A stretch of DNA of 64,000 bases from Fallopia convolvulus (Eukaryota; Streptophyta; Magnoliopsida; Caryophyllales; Polygonaceae). The number at the start of each line of letters is the position of its first letter. Position 1 is the stretch's first letter. The notes beneath the pieces were generated by a model. The model was not told where the DNA came from. It worked only from the letters and a program-made list of their open reading frames with translations, and did not search any database. Positions 24,721-36,195 of the stretch are shown one piece after another. The stretch spans positions 3,167,001-3,231,000 of the forward strand of contig OZ024718.1 of NCBI GenBank assembly GCA_964016875.1, written 5' to 3'. The position numbers and the translations under genes were made by a program.

Positions 24721-24879
24721 CAAAGAAGATGACAAAGTAGAGGCGACATCACCTATCAAGGAAGCCGGGGGGAAGCCAAAGACAGTAAAACAGAGCACAA
24801 CAGATGACTAGATCAGTAGTAGAATTTGGAGACATAGGTTTATTAGAAATAGTATTATATATATTAGATTAAATTCATA

Positions 24880-25040
24880 CGGGTGATAAACGGGTGAGTC
24901 GGGTGACATGTGGTGAGTCGGGTGTTTACCCATATCCGACCCATACCCGTTTCACCCATCACTCGACCCATCTGTCACCTACTTTTGTTCGATTTTTCAT
25001 CCATATATTTGAGTCGGGTTAAGCGGATGGGTCGATCACC
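24880..25040. repeat. GGGTGAGTCGGGTG / ACCCATC repeat
   Basis: Short GGGTGA and inverse TCACCC words in both orientations, similar in style to the GGGTCAA block at 1-160. Dispersed degenerate repeat of unknown origin. Confidence 0.35.
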
Positions 25041-25413
25041 CTGCATATAATGTTCAACCCTAGTTCAACCTTTCAAGGTTTTATTTGGATGTCACCTGAA
25101 ATTTGTAGATGTATAAAATAGGGTACCGTGCTGATAATCACGTAAGCAATTCAGTTATATAATTTTCTAACAACATTACATAACTGTATAACTTAAAAAG
25201 TACAATATAGTACTCCAATCTTTATGCACCTTGTTCATTTCACGGAAAAGTCTTACAATACTCCAACAAATGCAAATTACGAAGTCACAGATCAGGACAA
25301 CTACACTTATACCTTTTCTGTTTCCTCATCCCCATTTGAGGATCATTATTGACAACACTAAAGTTACAAGTTACAACTCCAAATTACCGACTCATACATA
25401 TCATTTGATCCGC

Positions 25414-28400
25414 TCAAAGCCTAGATGTCCTGATCTGCTGCTTGAGTATAGGTCGAATATACTCGTTGTAACCCTCAGGCACAACCGACTCATTCAACGG
25501 GTCCTTCCACGCCTCCTCGTATAGCTTCGGGTACACGTTACCATCATACCGGCCCAAAGCCGAGCCAAGATAGTGATCCGTGTAGTTGAACGCATCAACT
25601 AGCGCAATAGCATTGGGACGGACCTGGCAACAAGGAGGACCAAGATTAGACCCATGACATATTTAGAAATTACAAGTATGAGAAACCACATGTGTGATTG
25701 GATGTGTTTGGATTACCGCATTTAACGAATACAGTTGCATTAAATTAGCAATAAATTGACCATTTACGGCCCGTTTGGTTCTATACCTAGATATATAGAA
25801 CCGGATTAGGTATGGCTCATTCCCATTCCCTCGAAATGCATATGAGCTCATACCCAATCTTTGAAATGGGTGTGAGAGAAAACTTATTCTAACCCGATTC
25901 TTGATATAGAAACAAACGGGTCTTTAAAGTATTTTAATGCAACTTAATGCGGTAATCCATATGCACCAGAGGAAAAAGGGTGATCAAGAACCTGAGAGTA
26001 TAAGGAACGGAGGAGATCGTTTGCAAGAGATGCTTGCTTGGGGTTGATGCAGCCAGTGGCAAGGAAGTCACCCAGGTGTTTTTTGAGGATTGATAAAGCG
26101 TAGACGCTGCAGAGGATTTCTAATTGCTGTTTTATTCCGTCGCCTGGAATGTCTTGCTGTAGTTTCTCAATGAATCTGAAGAGATTGCAAGAAGAGGCAT
26201 CAGTATAAGTTGTTTAAGATTTGGAGATGTAAAATAGGGTGACTCATGACTTGTCAACTCAATTGACAAGCATTTGCTTTTCTAACAGTATTGTTATACC
26301 AAAAAACAAAATAGAGATGGAAGCTTACTTAGAGACCACAATCAACTGACAATGAGCAACAGCTGCTCCAGTGGTGTCTGCAGATAGCTCTGCAAAGCCT
26401 GCAAGATAGAACATACCCTCTCATAAAAAATATGAAACAGGATTATCAAAACAAAACCCATAGTATGTGGACAATAATACTTGGGAATTATTTTTCAGCA
26501 GCGAAATGAATACCTTCCTCGAGATTTGGAAATTTGCTCAGAGATTTAGCACATGAGACTGCCATCCTAGCAGATCTTGCTTCAAAAACCTCAAGTACAG
26601 TACTTGGCTTCAACCAATCCTCAGCTAGAAAGCAACAAGAGGGATTGATACAATTAGAAGACTGTCATCCAAAGATTATATAGCAAGCAGGTGATGAACT
26701 AAAGAGATTTACTAAGAACTTAACACGGAATGAAAAGTTCATCACGAGGCAAACCTCTCTGAACATCACAGTGATAGTCTAATAAGTGCTCTGCACGCCC
26801 CATATACGCAATTGTCCCAACGAACTTCTTCCCTGATCCTAGCAGAGAAACGGTCTTCATCAGGAATCTAGCAACCTGCAAAACAATGCATAATTAAATT
26901 TTGAACCATCCTCTTGTGTTCAATTTTCCAACCGCCACTCCTGTACTTTCCCAACACCAAAAAATACACAGGACCCCTTACCTGCAAAAGCAACACAACA
27001 TTGTCGCCTTCATATGTGCAAGATGGGGCATAAACAGCAAATAACTCTGGAAGGCCACTGCTGCACAGGTAACCATGTCCACCACAAAGTTTTCTGCATT
27101 CATCAATTGCATCCTGTAGCGAGAAACAATCATACACTCTCAGAATGCAACTAATTATCTACTGCAGAGATATACAACAATCAAAAAAGGTTCTTATGTA
27201 AGACATACAGAGGTGAAAGATGTCGTCAACGACTTCAGGCCAGCAGTGCAAGCATGAGCCTCAGGTAGTGTAGAGAAATCATTGGCTTGCAATCTTTGAG
27301 TAACATCCGTGTATAGCCATTTTAACCACTCGCTCACGAATCTGAAAGCATATGCAGAAGCCAGCAGAGGGAAAAGCCTATCTTGTTGCGTTCTATAATC
27401 AATCACCTACAAAAACAACATAGAAACCCTGAAGAGATAACATTTGTACACCTGATATGGTTTGTTTTATCTAATTTAACTATTTGTGGGTGATTTGATA
27501 AGAAATCACGAATTTAGGATTTGTTGAAAAGACAGCATTAGAGATTTTAAATTATGGTTAATTGATGCGATCGTTCTAGATAAAATTTCTAGTAAATGAA
27601 CAAATAGAAGTTTGATTATACACATCCAACTATCCAAGTTATGGTAAAAATGAGAAATTTTGTTTCATGTTTTTTTGAAGGAATTAAGACTACTTGTTAG
27701 TTGTTGGTTTACCTGAATTTCACGCCCATTTTCTGAACCAAATTGGCGACGGACAGCACTATACCTTGTTGCAATACAGACAGCTCGTGACAAAGCAGTT
27801 GAAGCATCAGATACAATCACCTGTCTCACAAACACCATTGTCCCATAAAGCAATTGTTTTGGAATATTTGACTGCACAACTTTCCCCTCCCTTGTCACCT
27901 GTTGCACACTGGAAAAAGAATTTTGGTCACATGGCATACACAATACAAATGTAACAGCCAAAACAAGTATAAGTTTGCATGAGTTAAGATTTTATAGCAC
28001 AGGAAATTGAAGAATAAAACATAAGGTGAAGAGCACTAACCGCATCAACATCTGGTCTCTAGGTATGCGCACATTATCAAATCTTAAAACCCCATTGTCC
28101 ATACTGTTATACCCTCCATTTCCAAATTTTAGTCCAATATCACCAACGGTAATTCCAGGCAATGGTAGGTGATCGTCCAAACTTCGTAATTGCACAATGA
28201 AACCTTAAATGACAGCATTTCAGTCACTAACGATATTGTGCAAAATGAATGAAATAAGAATACTTGCATGTGAGATCCTTACCGTTTATTCCATGGTCTT
28301 TCCCATCTGTTATAAGACGTGCATAAACAACTCCATGAGTAGATACTTTTCCAAGCCCACCAGGCCACCACTGTTCAAATTGTCAAAATATGAAATGAGA

Positions 28401-29804
28401 CTTAACCAAACTTCTGGATTAAGAGATTACTAAGTCAGCCATTATCTAGAAGTCTAAGGTAATCTGACAAATAATCCTCCTCTCAACCAAGCATCATACT
28501 TGGATATGACACAAAGTATGTATCTAGAGTGGAGACAAAAAAATATAGTAGCAGCATATACAATAAAATGAACTGTTTGGTATTCCCACTGGATTTCAAT
28601 ATCTTGAATTAGGTGACAACCGATCCAACCAGAACAACAAATGAAGAAAGTTATGAATATTTTGCCCATGAAAACCAAAAAGAGTAACATTCTAATTATC
28701 CTGAAAGGCCTGTAATTACAGTACTTCAATTTACTAAATCAATTTAGGTAAGAAGCATAGAAGAAAGAGACATGGGCTAGGCTTGCTCACTTTGCTAGAG
28801 GTCAAGGTCGGACTATTGATAACGAATTCATCTGTCTCAGGATCGAAAGTAGCCGTAGTTTCAAGACCTTGAACATTGGATCCATGCCCAAGTTCAGTTT
28901 GTGCATAGCATCCAATGATTTGCATCTTATAAGCCAGTGGTAACCACTTCTTTTGCTGCTCCTCAGTAGCTTGTCCTTTGATAGCAGGTATAAACATCCC
29001 CTAGAGTATCAAAAGACTTACACTCAGTGTTTTTTAAAAATCAAATTCAAATAAGCAAGCTTTAAAATGACTAGCATTTTATTTTCCCTTCACAAGATTT
29101 CTCAATTTCTCAACAGACTACCAATTTAAGGCTCTAGACTTACCCAATGAAGATCTGTGTAGGCAGCCTCATCAATAAAGGACCTCATCTTATTTGTTTC
29201 TACCTCTGTATGAACAGCAATAATTATCGTCACTAACAAAGGAACTCGAATAAATAAGAAAAACAAATCTAGGACCTGGTATCAAAGCAACAATGCATAC
29301 CAGAAAGGCGAAGTTCATTTATTCTTTTCCATGCGTAAGCTGCTTTTCTAAGGGTATTCTTAAACAGCACTTTCCTCTCCATCCCAACTCTGGTATCCTT
29401 CTTAAAAGCCTGAAACACCAGAATTCACAGACTTGTAAATGAGCAAGTCAGCAACTTTATAAGCAAGTCAGCAACTTTATAACTTATAAGCTACAATTAC
29501 AGGAACAAGCTCTTAGGGTTTCTAAATCAGCAAAAATTTTGCCTATTATCTCGATTAAAGATCCCAAATTACTTCGATTCCACAAAATCAGCAAAAAAGG
29601 CGACAAAATAAAAACTCAATTGATCGAAATCGAGAGAGAGCTGACCGGATCACTGGCGACGAGCCGAGCCATGCGATCAGAAACCTCAAATTCCTGCTTT
29701 CCACCGGCCCAAACGATCTTCATTGCGTCAACATCGAACTTGGCTTTCTTCCTCTCGTCGGCGAGGAAATCCACGCCTCCTTCGTGGCGGAAAGTTTCAG
29801 CCAT
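25414..29804 (-). CDS. ACX1-like: Peroxisomal acyl-CoA oxidase, ACX1 type (copy B)
   Basis: Fourteen exons, GT-AG throughout and in phase: 29804-29646, 29409-29301, 29205-29144, 29000-28791, 28370-28283, 28203-28041, 27908-27713, 27406-27209, 27113-26982, 26875-26755, 26624-26514, 26398-26329, 26175-25992 and 25623-25414. The product is 670 residues. It has the flavin-domain block GCYAQTELGHGSN, catalytic Glu at about 430 in CTYEGDN, and C-terminal SRL for peroxisome import. Function as in copy A: the first, peroxide-forming step of beta-oxidation of long- and medium-chain acyl-CoA, probably including jasmonate precursors. Same orientation as copy A, about 2.9 kb upstream of it, so this is a head-to-tail tandem duplication. 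Introns are short and mostly free of insertions, which suggests this copy is closer to the ancestral layout. No disabling change seen. Confidence 0.94.
25767..25923. mobile_element. Harbinger-like MITE nested in another MITE
   Basis: The ends CGGCCCGTTTGGTTC and, inverted, AGACCCGTTTGTTTC are flanked by TTA on both sides (25764-25766 and 25924-25926). It sits inside an older inverted-repeat element of about 25699-25965, whose arms read TTGGATTACCGCATTTAA and TTAATGCGGTAATCC. Both are in the last intron of ACX copy B. Confidence 0.6.
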
Positions 29805-31440
29805 GGATTAGGATCAGACGAATGACACAAGGACTGGATTTCTTCTGGATCTTGAGCGGAATTTGGGAAGAAAGAGGATGAAATGGATATCGTATAATGA
29901 GGATTGAGGATTTGAGGATATAGCCCCGAGTGCTAGGAAGAAGAGTTTGAGTTCGACTCGCAATAATTGTTTACCAATTTGTTTTTTTATTCACGTGCCA
30001 ATATTTAAGATTCTCGCTTTCATGTAATGTGTAATTTGGGGAAACAAAGACAAAAATGTTTGTCTGTGAATTTCCACGTGTAAAAAAGAACGGATTTTTT
30101 TAACCTATGTCTTTACGGTTTGGCTAATGTGTGTCCATGGGCACATAATAAAAGCTTTAATTTGAGAAACTTTTTCAAAACTATTCCCTAAATTTGAATT
30201 AATGAACCCTTTTAAAAAAATTAAAATTAACAAACAAAATCTAGATGTATCAAAACTAGAATTCTAATTGTATGCCCATGACACACATTAGAAAAATCCA
30301 TGTCCTTATTATAGAAAGATTTGGTTTTTTTTATTTATTTAAAGATTTAAATTTTTTTTACGACGGATTTATTTGTTTTCCACTTAGAATTTTAGTTTCT
30401 AAAATCAAGAAGCTTATCCTATGCCCTAAGAACATAGGTTAGAAAGACCGAAAAAAAAATCAAAAGATTATTCTCGTTTTCAAAGTGCATCTAGAAAAAT
30501 TTGACAAGTCAAAAATGGAAATTTCATTTTTATATTATGAATATAGAAAGGTAGTCTTATTTTATTCCTTGTTTGGTCAATCAATCTTATTAAACTTATG
30601 TTTGATATGAATTTATGATAGACTAATATTTAGGTATGTTTTTATTATTTCATTAGTACGTGTATCTAATGAATAAGACTAATCTCTACCAAAAAAGATT
30701 AAAATGTCTGAATACGAATTTAGTAATAATTTTGCATCTAATTAATTTTTATAAATTTTACAATCAACACATACGTAGTATCTTTTAAATCTGAATCAGT
30801 TAAAAGCAAAATTATCATTAAATTTTTATATTTCATATCACTATTTTTTTTAATTATGATTTTTAAAACAAAATTTCTATTCATAAATAATTATGATTTT
30901 TTAATTAATATAATTTTTATATCCATAGGTATGAAAAACATACTTTTAATATAATTATAATAATACTTTATTATTTTTTAAAGTAAACAGATTGAGGTGT
31001 TCAAATAAACAAGCCACTAAATATTGGTAAAACATGAGTTTTTCTTTTCACCATGACTCGTCACTAGTGGCGAGCTAAGAAGAGTTCGAAAAGGGGCGGA
31101 CCTCGAACAACTATTCTTAAAAAAATCAAACTAGTTTAACATATATATATAAAATATATCGAATATACAAAGTACATAAAAAGTAGATTCAAGGTATTTT
31201 AACATAACAAAAGTTACCTATCAATTTAACCAATCAATTTAAACAAATATCTTTCCAATATATTTCCAATTTAAATAATCGAGTTAGTTTTGGAGCTTTT
31301 TTAAATTAAAAGGTTGGAATTAAATATGATTAACGAGTTGCGAGCATATTATGGACATTTTGATTTATTTAATTAAAAGGTCCATCTTAGAAGGTAAAAA
31401 ACTCAACTTAATTTATTTATTAGGCCCAATTTAATTTACA
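29805..31440. other. Intergenic, AT-rich
   Basis: 29805-29950 is the 5' flank of ACX copy B. Beyond that the sequence is AT-rich with no gene, tRNA or defined element that I can support. Several ATTTAAA-rich stretches look like decayed transposon remains. Confidence 0.3.
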
Positions 31441-31625
31441 TAGACTTACGTATCACATGTGACTTGTTGACTTGTTGCAAAACGAGCATATTACCCTTAC
31501 GTTGACCTTTGTTACCCTATGAAGGTAACCACACTTGCACACCGAATAAAATTTATCATCGATATTTTTTGAACTCACCCGATCACTTCTTATTTCAGTT
31601 GAAGCCTTGCTTGGCTCAGTCTTTT
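31441..31625 (-). pseudogene. J-protein-like pseudogene copy 1, 3' part
   Basis: The minus strand encodes the C-terminal piece, with two CxC-type pairs (SVCKCGYLHRVTKV and VICSFCNKSTSH), a likely zinc ribbon. The reading ends abruptly where the CACTA element starts at 31626 and resumes at 41041. Homologous text in copies 2 and 3 confirms that the two parts were contiguous before insertion. Confidence 0.65.
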
Positions 31626-31639
31626 CACTACAAAAAAAA

Positions 31640-31920
31640 GCGGATTTAGCGACCATATTTATGGTCGCTAAATGCAAAATATGGTCGTTAGGTCGCTAAA
31701 AAGCCGGTCGCTAACCACTTGGCGACCATATGGTCGCTAATTTTAGCGACCATTGCGACCATATGGTCGCTAAAGCTGGCCACATTAGCGACCATATGGT
31801 CGCTAAAAGCACCAAAAAAACGCACGAGGGACGCCTTTCTCTGGTTCAAAGGCGCACGATCGTGCACAAAGGTGCACGATCATGTTGTAAATTAGCGACC
31901 ATATGGTCGCAAATGTTTTT
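31640..31920. repeat. CACTA left subterminal palindrome array
   Basis: About six copies or part copies of AGCGACCATATGGTCGCT. Bases 31815-31915 (CGCACGAGGGACGCC ... CACGATCATGTTG) recur as a direct repeat at 35277-35370 inside the element. In known CACTA elements, subterminal motifs are the TNPA binding sites. Confidence 0.85.
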
Positions 31921-32126
31921 AATATAAAAAAAAATAATTACGAAATATTATAAATAATTACTAATTAATATAAATAGTTAATATTTAATGATTCATTAAT
32001 TACTAGAAATTCATTAATTTCCATAAATTTCAATAATTTACATACATAAATTCATTAATTTATATAAATTCAAATAATTTACATAAATTCAAATAATTTA
32101 CAATAATATAATAAAACTACGCTAAT

Positions 32127-34095
32127 CTATACCGCTTCGCCGGAGCCGTCGTCGTCGCCGGAGCCGTTGGGACCGGATGGGTGGGACGTTCCCTCACCCC
32201 CTTGGGACCGGCGCATCCACTCCTCGAACATCGAGAACTTACTCTTGAGCTCATCCACATCTTGCCTAAGGCTGATGTTTTCCTGCGATAATTCCGCCAC
32301 ACGAGGAGGTGGACGACGCGACGCCCTCAATCGGTCGCCGTAAAACTCATGGGCGGCGTTGCCAAGGCCGAAGACGGCACCTCCCGGACCTACCCCCCAG
32401 CGGCCGTAAGAAAGGCATCACACTGGTCCTGAAAGGACGGCGGGGTGCCCGTTTCCGCCGACCTCTGGGTGAGGATCTCCTGGGTCCGAGCCTAATCACG
32501 CAAATAATAAAAATAAAAACAACAACAACAACAAATCAAAAACAACATTAATCAACAACAAGAACAACAAACAACAACTAAATCATTTACAACAACAACA
32601 ACAAAAATCAACAACACCACCACCATTTAGCGACAACAAGCAACAAGCACAAACAACAACAACAACAAACAACAACAACATCAACATGAACAACAAACAA
32701 CAACAACATCAACATCAACATCAACAACATCAACATCAACATCAACATCAACAACAAACAACAACAACATCAACATCAACATCAACAACAACAACATCAA
32801 CAACAACAAACAACAACATCAACAACAACAAACAACAACATCAACAACAACAAACAACAACATCAACATCAACAACAACAAACAACAACATCAACAACAA
32901 CAAACAACAACATCAACAACAACATCAACATCAATAACAACAACAAACAACAACAACAAAAACAAACAACAACAACAACAACAACTTCTCAATCAAATCA
33001 AACAACAACACAACACCAACTCCTTTTCAAATTTGAGGAAAATGACGAAAAATAATCAAAACTTACAGCGATTAAGGACGACCGCTCATCTATAAAATGC
33101 CGATCGGCACCCTGCGTGTGCGTCTCGATGAGAAGCTCGAGAGGCGTGATGGGGCGTTGCAGGTGTTGCTCCTACGAAATTCATTAAGGGTGTTACGAAC
33201 TATTAAAAAAAATTAACTTAATTTAAATTTAATCAAATTAAGTTAAAATACTTACCAAGCGACGCATGGTGTCGAGGTGGGTCCTCGAACCACTACTGTG
33301 GTTCGACGGATTGGCATTCCGGATTGCCTTCTGGCGGGCACACTTGGCTTTGAACTCATCTGTGGCCCAATCCGTCGTCTGCCACTTCTCCCAAGTGGCG
33401 GATTCGATGAAGTCTGGCCTCTTCCCTTGATTTCGATGCTTCCCGATCAAGTCATTGTACCTCTTCTTCGCTTTCTTCTCCCACAACAACCGGACGGACT
33501 CGACGTCCATACCCGGCTGGGAGTTATCCCATCTAAAGTGCGTCTAATTAAATCCAACAAACAATTAATTAAAAATAGTAATTAATTAATGTGGAAATTG
33601 TAAAAAGAAATACAAAAAAAATAAAATTTACCTTCCAAGCATCAAACCAACGTTGCTTCGACGCGGCAGAGGCAAAGTCGAACTCCGACGCCCTATTGTC
33701 GGGTTGACTTTGTATGATGCTTGTCGACCACCGCGACACCACTCCCGACGGCTGCAAGCTGCGAGATTTCAAAACACATGTTATAACATATTTAAAAGTA
33801 AGAAAAGACTTTAAATAATAATTTTGTCTTACAAGAAATGGTACGTACCATCCGTCGGCAATAGAAAGATCCCAAATGCGACTGGGATCGAGCGCTCCTC
33901 GACTCGATCCCGATGAGGACGCGGACGTAGTGGTCCGAGACTCCTCCGCTTGGGTGCCCGCCTCCTCTGTACTAGGATGGCGGCCCCGTCGTCCTCGGAC
34001 AAATGTGGTGTGTCCGGGTGGGTTTCCTCGGACGAGTGATCGTTCGTCTCGTCCGGACGAGGACCTCGTCCACGTCGGCGTGATCCTCCGGCCAT
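32127..34095 (-). pseudogene. TNPA-like CACTA protein (Transposase_24 family), frame-broken
   Basis: Five exons can be placed: about 34095-33849, 33758-33632, 33543-33256, 33171-33067 and 32491-32127. The core reads LQPSGVVSRWSTSII, WFDAWK, THFRWDNSQPGMD, RYNDLIGKHRNQGKRPDF and then HLDTMRRL, the pattern of plant Ptta/En/Spm (Transposase_24) proteins. The C-terminal part has a short coiled coil (ELSQENISLRQDVDELKSKF). TNPA-type proteins bind the subterminal motifs and bring the ends together. Two frame changes are needed: one in exon 1 between the acidic N-terminal segment from ATG 34095 and SSSGSSRGALDPSRIWDL, and one in exon 5 at a G6 run near 32385-32390 before VFGLGNAAHEFYGDRL. These look like real disabling indels, but the first depends on my choice of start. 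Confidence 0.65.
32510..33010. repeat. AAC/CATCAA microsatellite in TNPA-like intron
   Basis: About 500 bases of AACAACAACATCAACATCAAC-type triplets, almost free of G on the plus strand. It lies in the last intron of the TNPA-like gene. A looser CAACAAC-rich tract also occurs at 34360-34700. The 83-codon NNKQQQHQ frame here is just the repeat. Confidence 0.85.
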
Positions 34096-34739
34096 AATAA
34101 CACAACTAAAAAACAAATAATTCAATACAAATTCATTTTTCACAACATTTGCACAACAACATTCAATTTCATTCAAACTTGCCAAATGAACAATCAACTT
34201 GTTCTAATTCATTCAAACTCTATCAATTTCATTTTTCCCAACAACAATCAATTTATTCAAAGTCTATTAAACAACAACAATCAATTTAATCCAGTTTTTT
34301 TTCCAAATCAAACTCTATCTCAATCAATCAAATTTTGCTCAATCAACTTCTAAAACAACAACAACAACTATCCAATAACAACAAAAAACTACAACAACAA
34401 CTTCTAAACAACAACAACTTATCAATTTCTCAAATTTTCCCAAATTCAACAACAACAACAACTAAACCCTAATCTCTAAACAACAACAACTAATCAATTT
34501 CTCAAAATTTTCCAAATTCAACAACAACAACAACTAATTAATTTCTCATTCAACAACAAAAACTAAACCCTAACCCCTAAACAATATCAATTTTCTCAAT
34601 CAATTTCTCAATCAATCAAATTCAACAAACAATTTCTACAAAAACTCAATCAATTTCTCAACAACAACAATTAAGTCCCCAATCAACAACAATAAAATAA
34701 ATATCAAAATCTACAACAACTACAAAAATCAACCAACTA

Positions 34740-34960
34740 CGTACCTTTATGGCGGGGAGTAGGTGGCGGTCGGGTCGGACGGTGAGGAGGAGGCGGCGGA
34801 ACTCCGGTCGGAGGAGGCGGGTCGGAGGGGAGGCGGGTCGGAGGAGGGCAGAGGCGGGTCGGAGGAGGGCAGAGGCGGCGAGGTGCTCGGGATCTCGAAA
34901 GAGGAAAGAAGACGGAGAAGGCGGAAATGACGAAGCCGAAAGCCCTTTCTCCTTCTTATC
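34740..34960. repeat. GC-rich GGAGGCGGGTCGGAGG tandem repeat
   Basis: Short tandem copies of GGCGGGTCGGAGGAGGGCAG at 34795-34880, upstream of the TNPA-like gene. Probably 5' UTR or promoter DNA of that gene. Frames on both strands are repeat-driven and not called. Confidence 0.5.
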
Positions 34961-34964
34961 TAGG

Positions 34965-35370
34965 GTTAGCGACCATATGGTCGCTAAATGGCGATAATTT
35001 TTATAAGGTGGGCCATGCACCATCTGGCGACCATATGGTCGCTAATTGTTTTTCGCGACCATATGGTCGCAAATCAAAAAATTTCGCGAAAAATCGAATT
35101 TTCAGATTTCCCCCCACGTGGCGCCATAAATTTCGTTTTTAGCGACCATATGGTCGCTAAATCGAATTTTCAGAATTCCCCCCACGTGGCGCCATCAAAC
35201 TACGCGCTAAAAAACCAAATTTCGAGCTAAAATTTTAGATATAGCGACCATATGGTCGCTAATTGTGGCCAAAAAACGCACGGGGGACGCCTTTCTCTGG
35301 TTCAAGGCGCACGATCGTGCGCAAAGGTGCACGATCATGTTGTAAATTAGCGACCATATGGTCGCTATAT
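34965..35370. repeat. Internal third palindrome array of the CACTA element
   Basis: Six copies of GCGACCATATGGTCGC in about 400 bases, plus two copies of CCCCCACGTGGCGCCAT (about 35110 and 35180) and the palindrome GCGCACGATCGTGCGC (about 35307). It includes a direct repeat of the left subterminal segment. It lies just upstream of the TNPA-like gene rather than at an element end. Confidence 0.85.
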
Positions 35371-35618
35371 CTATCAACAATATTTGGCACATCCAACTAC
35401 AATCCGTCTTAGTATATCGGAATATATGGTAAATGATAATAATTTCATTGATTCCAAACGAAACCAAGTTACAAACAACTTCATTGGTTCCAAACGAAAC
35501 CAAGTTACAAACACTAGCTTGCGACCTAAGTACGTACATTAAACGAAGTGACAAACAACTAAATCAAACAACACAAAGTGAAGGGAAACATAAACAAACA
35601 ACTACAATTAACGGACTC

Positions 35619-35909
35619 TCATGTTGTACGTGGAATATAAACCGCCCGGATCTCAGCACCTTGGATCACGCGAAGCTGCGCAACCGTTTCCCTAGCTGCA
35701 ATACGATCAGTGATGTCGTTAAAACCTGGTGGTGCTCCCCCGGGAGCTACTGTCCAATCATCGATGACTTCTCTTAATTGGAGATTTAGTGCGGCGCTCC
35801 ATTCGGTTCTTGTCTCCCTATCCCCACGCACACGCACAATGGAGAAATTGATGAATGCAGGAGCTAATGCGGTCGTTCACCTGGTACACGCTCTCCTACT
35901 CTGAGCCAT
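35619..35909 (-). CDS. Possible small third gene of the CACTA element
   Basis: ATG at 35909 opens a short exon (MAQSRRACT) ending at 35881. A GT...AG intron of 63 bases leads in frame to 35817-35619, which reads LNLQLREVIDDWTVAPGG and AGA-free hydrophilic sequence ending IPRTT. Total is about 75 residues. Without splicing, a frame from ATG 35837 also covers most of it. It is on the same strand as, and between, the transposase genes. I do not recognise a family; it could be a helical accessory protein or a residual exon. Confidence 0.35.
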
Positions 35910-36027
35910 TTGAGGAAGGAAGTTTTAGGTCGGATTTGAGGTGAGGATGAGCTTCAGGTGAAGATGGAGAGTTTTCACTTGGAAGGTATTTCAACATTGG
36001 AGATGGTTATCTCCTTTTATGGTTGGA

Positions 36028-36186
36028 AAGGATGGCAAAACAATAGTGTTATCAGAAAAGTGAATGGCAAAACAATAGTGTTATCAGAAAAGTGAATGGC
36101 AAAACAATAGTGTTATCAGAAAAGTGAATGACAAATTAAAACAATAGTGTTATCATAAAAGTGAATGACAAATTAAAACAATAGTA
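36028..36186. repeat. Tandem repeat, about 33-bp unit
   Basis: Unit GCAAAACAATAGTGTTATCA then GAAAAGTGAATG, three near-identical copies followed by two with GACAAATTAAAACAATAG. It lies just beyond the stop codon of the TNP2 gene. Confidence 0.85.
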
Positions 36187-36195
36187 GTATTCTGA

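Noticed and set aside
28454..28729. 91-codon minus-strand frame in ACX copy B intron 4
   Set aside because: Intronic, AT-driven hydrophobic sequence; both flanking exons splice cleanly across it.
32686..32937. 83-codon Gln/His/Asn-rich frame
   Set aside because: Pure translation of the CATCAACAAC microsatellite inside a transposon intron.
34658..35023. 121-codon minus-strand frame with Pro/Leu/Arg repeats
   Set aside because: Repeat-driven (GGCGGGTCGGAGG) and overlaps the palindrome array; no protein family signal.
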